NCBI GenBank assembly: GCA_020975725.1
Contig: QXJR01000009.1
Location: 744,001-808,000 of the forward strand
DNA from: Picocystis sp. L7
Taxonomy: Eukaryota; Chlorophyta; Picocystophyceae; Picocystales; Picocystaceae
Reading direction: 5' to 3'
DNA: 64,000 nt
The notes below the pieces were generated by a model, which made no database searches, had not been told where the DNA came from, and saw nothing but the letters and a program-made list of their open reading frames with translations. A program made the position numbers and the translations under genes. This document shows positions 63,857 through 64,000 of this stretch, one piece after another (the first letter of the stretch is position 1; each line of letters begins with the position of its first letter).

Positions 63857-64000
63857 ATGGGAAGCGGACAAGTGCCGAAGACGATCAAAGGCGCTTGGAA
63901 AGCACAGGAAGACGAACTGCTCAAGCGATTGATCGAAGCCCACGGGGCCAAGAATTGGACGGTCATCGCACAAGGCATCCCGGGTAGATCGGGAAAAAGC
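63857..64000 (+). CDS. R2R3-type MYB transcription factor, 5' end only
   Basis: The first 48 codons before the window ends. After MGSGQVPKTIKGAWKAQED comes a MYB repeat of the R2 type: tryptophans at the expected spacing (GAW, NWTVIA), then IPGRSGKS, which continues into SCRLRW in plant and animal R2R3 proteins. R2R3 MYBs are nuclear DNA-binding regulators. The repeat begins within ~10 residues of the start, so this is R2 with R3 presumably beyond the window edge. The start is supported by the short distance to the domain and by the pyrimidine-rich upstream leader. Confidence 0.85.
   Translation, partial: MGSGQVPKTIKGAWKAQEDELLKRLIEAHGAKNWTVIAQGIPGRSGKS

Noticed and set aside
62432-63932. 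461-codon plus-strand and 272- to 319-codon minus-strand frames in the bZIP/MYB spacer
   Set aside because: Several frames are open at once and none contains a domain. The MYB start lies in a different frame.
1-64000. tRNA, rRNA or other structured RNA genes
   Set aside because: I looked for tRNA-like boxes and conserved rRNA words by eye and saw none. A covariance-model scan could still find one.

Overview
The window looks like nuclear DNA from an intron-poor, probably photosynthetic eukaryote, most likely a microalga. The evidence is a full eukaryotic gene set (BEACH-WD40, dynamins, ArfGAP, SR-type splicing factor, eIF5B, RMI1, bZIP, MYB), large intronless reading frames (one of about 2,800 codons), a few short GT-AG introns, a thioredoxin of the plastid ACHT type, a PHT4-like anion transporter and a Ty1/copia retrotransposon primed by initiator tRNA-Met. 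I cannot name the species from the sequence.

Layout. 1-15.6 kb is a gene-poor, lower-GC block of decayed DNA. It holds one nearly whole copia element on the minus strand (7129-11559, with target duplication ATTCC). That element sits inside a much older copia relic of opposite sense. Two solo LTRs follow. 16.5-20.8 kb carries two related sulfotransferase-like genes in tandem. 21.0-29.5 kb is one BEACH-WD40 gene in convergent orientation. 29.5-31.7 kb has no recognisable gene. 31.7-37.1 kb has an SR-like RNA-binding protein and a neurochondrin-like protein. 37.4-40.8 kb has a poorly resolved multi-exon gene and a two-exon sterol desaturase/hydroxylase-family gene. 41.1-46.2 kb is a head-to-head dynamin pair: one member has the GTPase, the other has stalk, PH and GED but no visible GTPase domain. 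46.6-52.3 kb has, all on the minus strand, a PHT4-like transporter, a Glo3-type ArfGAP and an ACHT-like thioredoxin. 53.0-58.5 kb has an organellar bL25 ribosomal protein converging on eIF5B. 59.5-61.9 kb has RMI1 converging on a bZIP factor. The window ends inside the start of an R2R3-type MYB gene.

The neighbouring genes do not form an obvious pathway. Several are membrane-traffic genes (BEACH, two dynamins, ArfGAP), but I would not claim clustering. The most unusual observations are the eIF5B gene whose N-terminal region contains a PheT/EMAPII-type tRNA-binding OB domain, the GTPase-less dynamin relative beside a normal dynamin, a 12-bp motif (AAGGGGGGCATT) found five times in intergenic spaces between 52 and 62 kb, and gene-free spacers that are open in many frames on both strands because TA-containing stops are rare.
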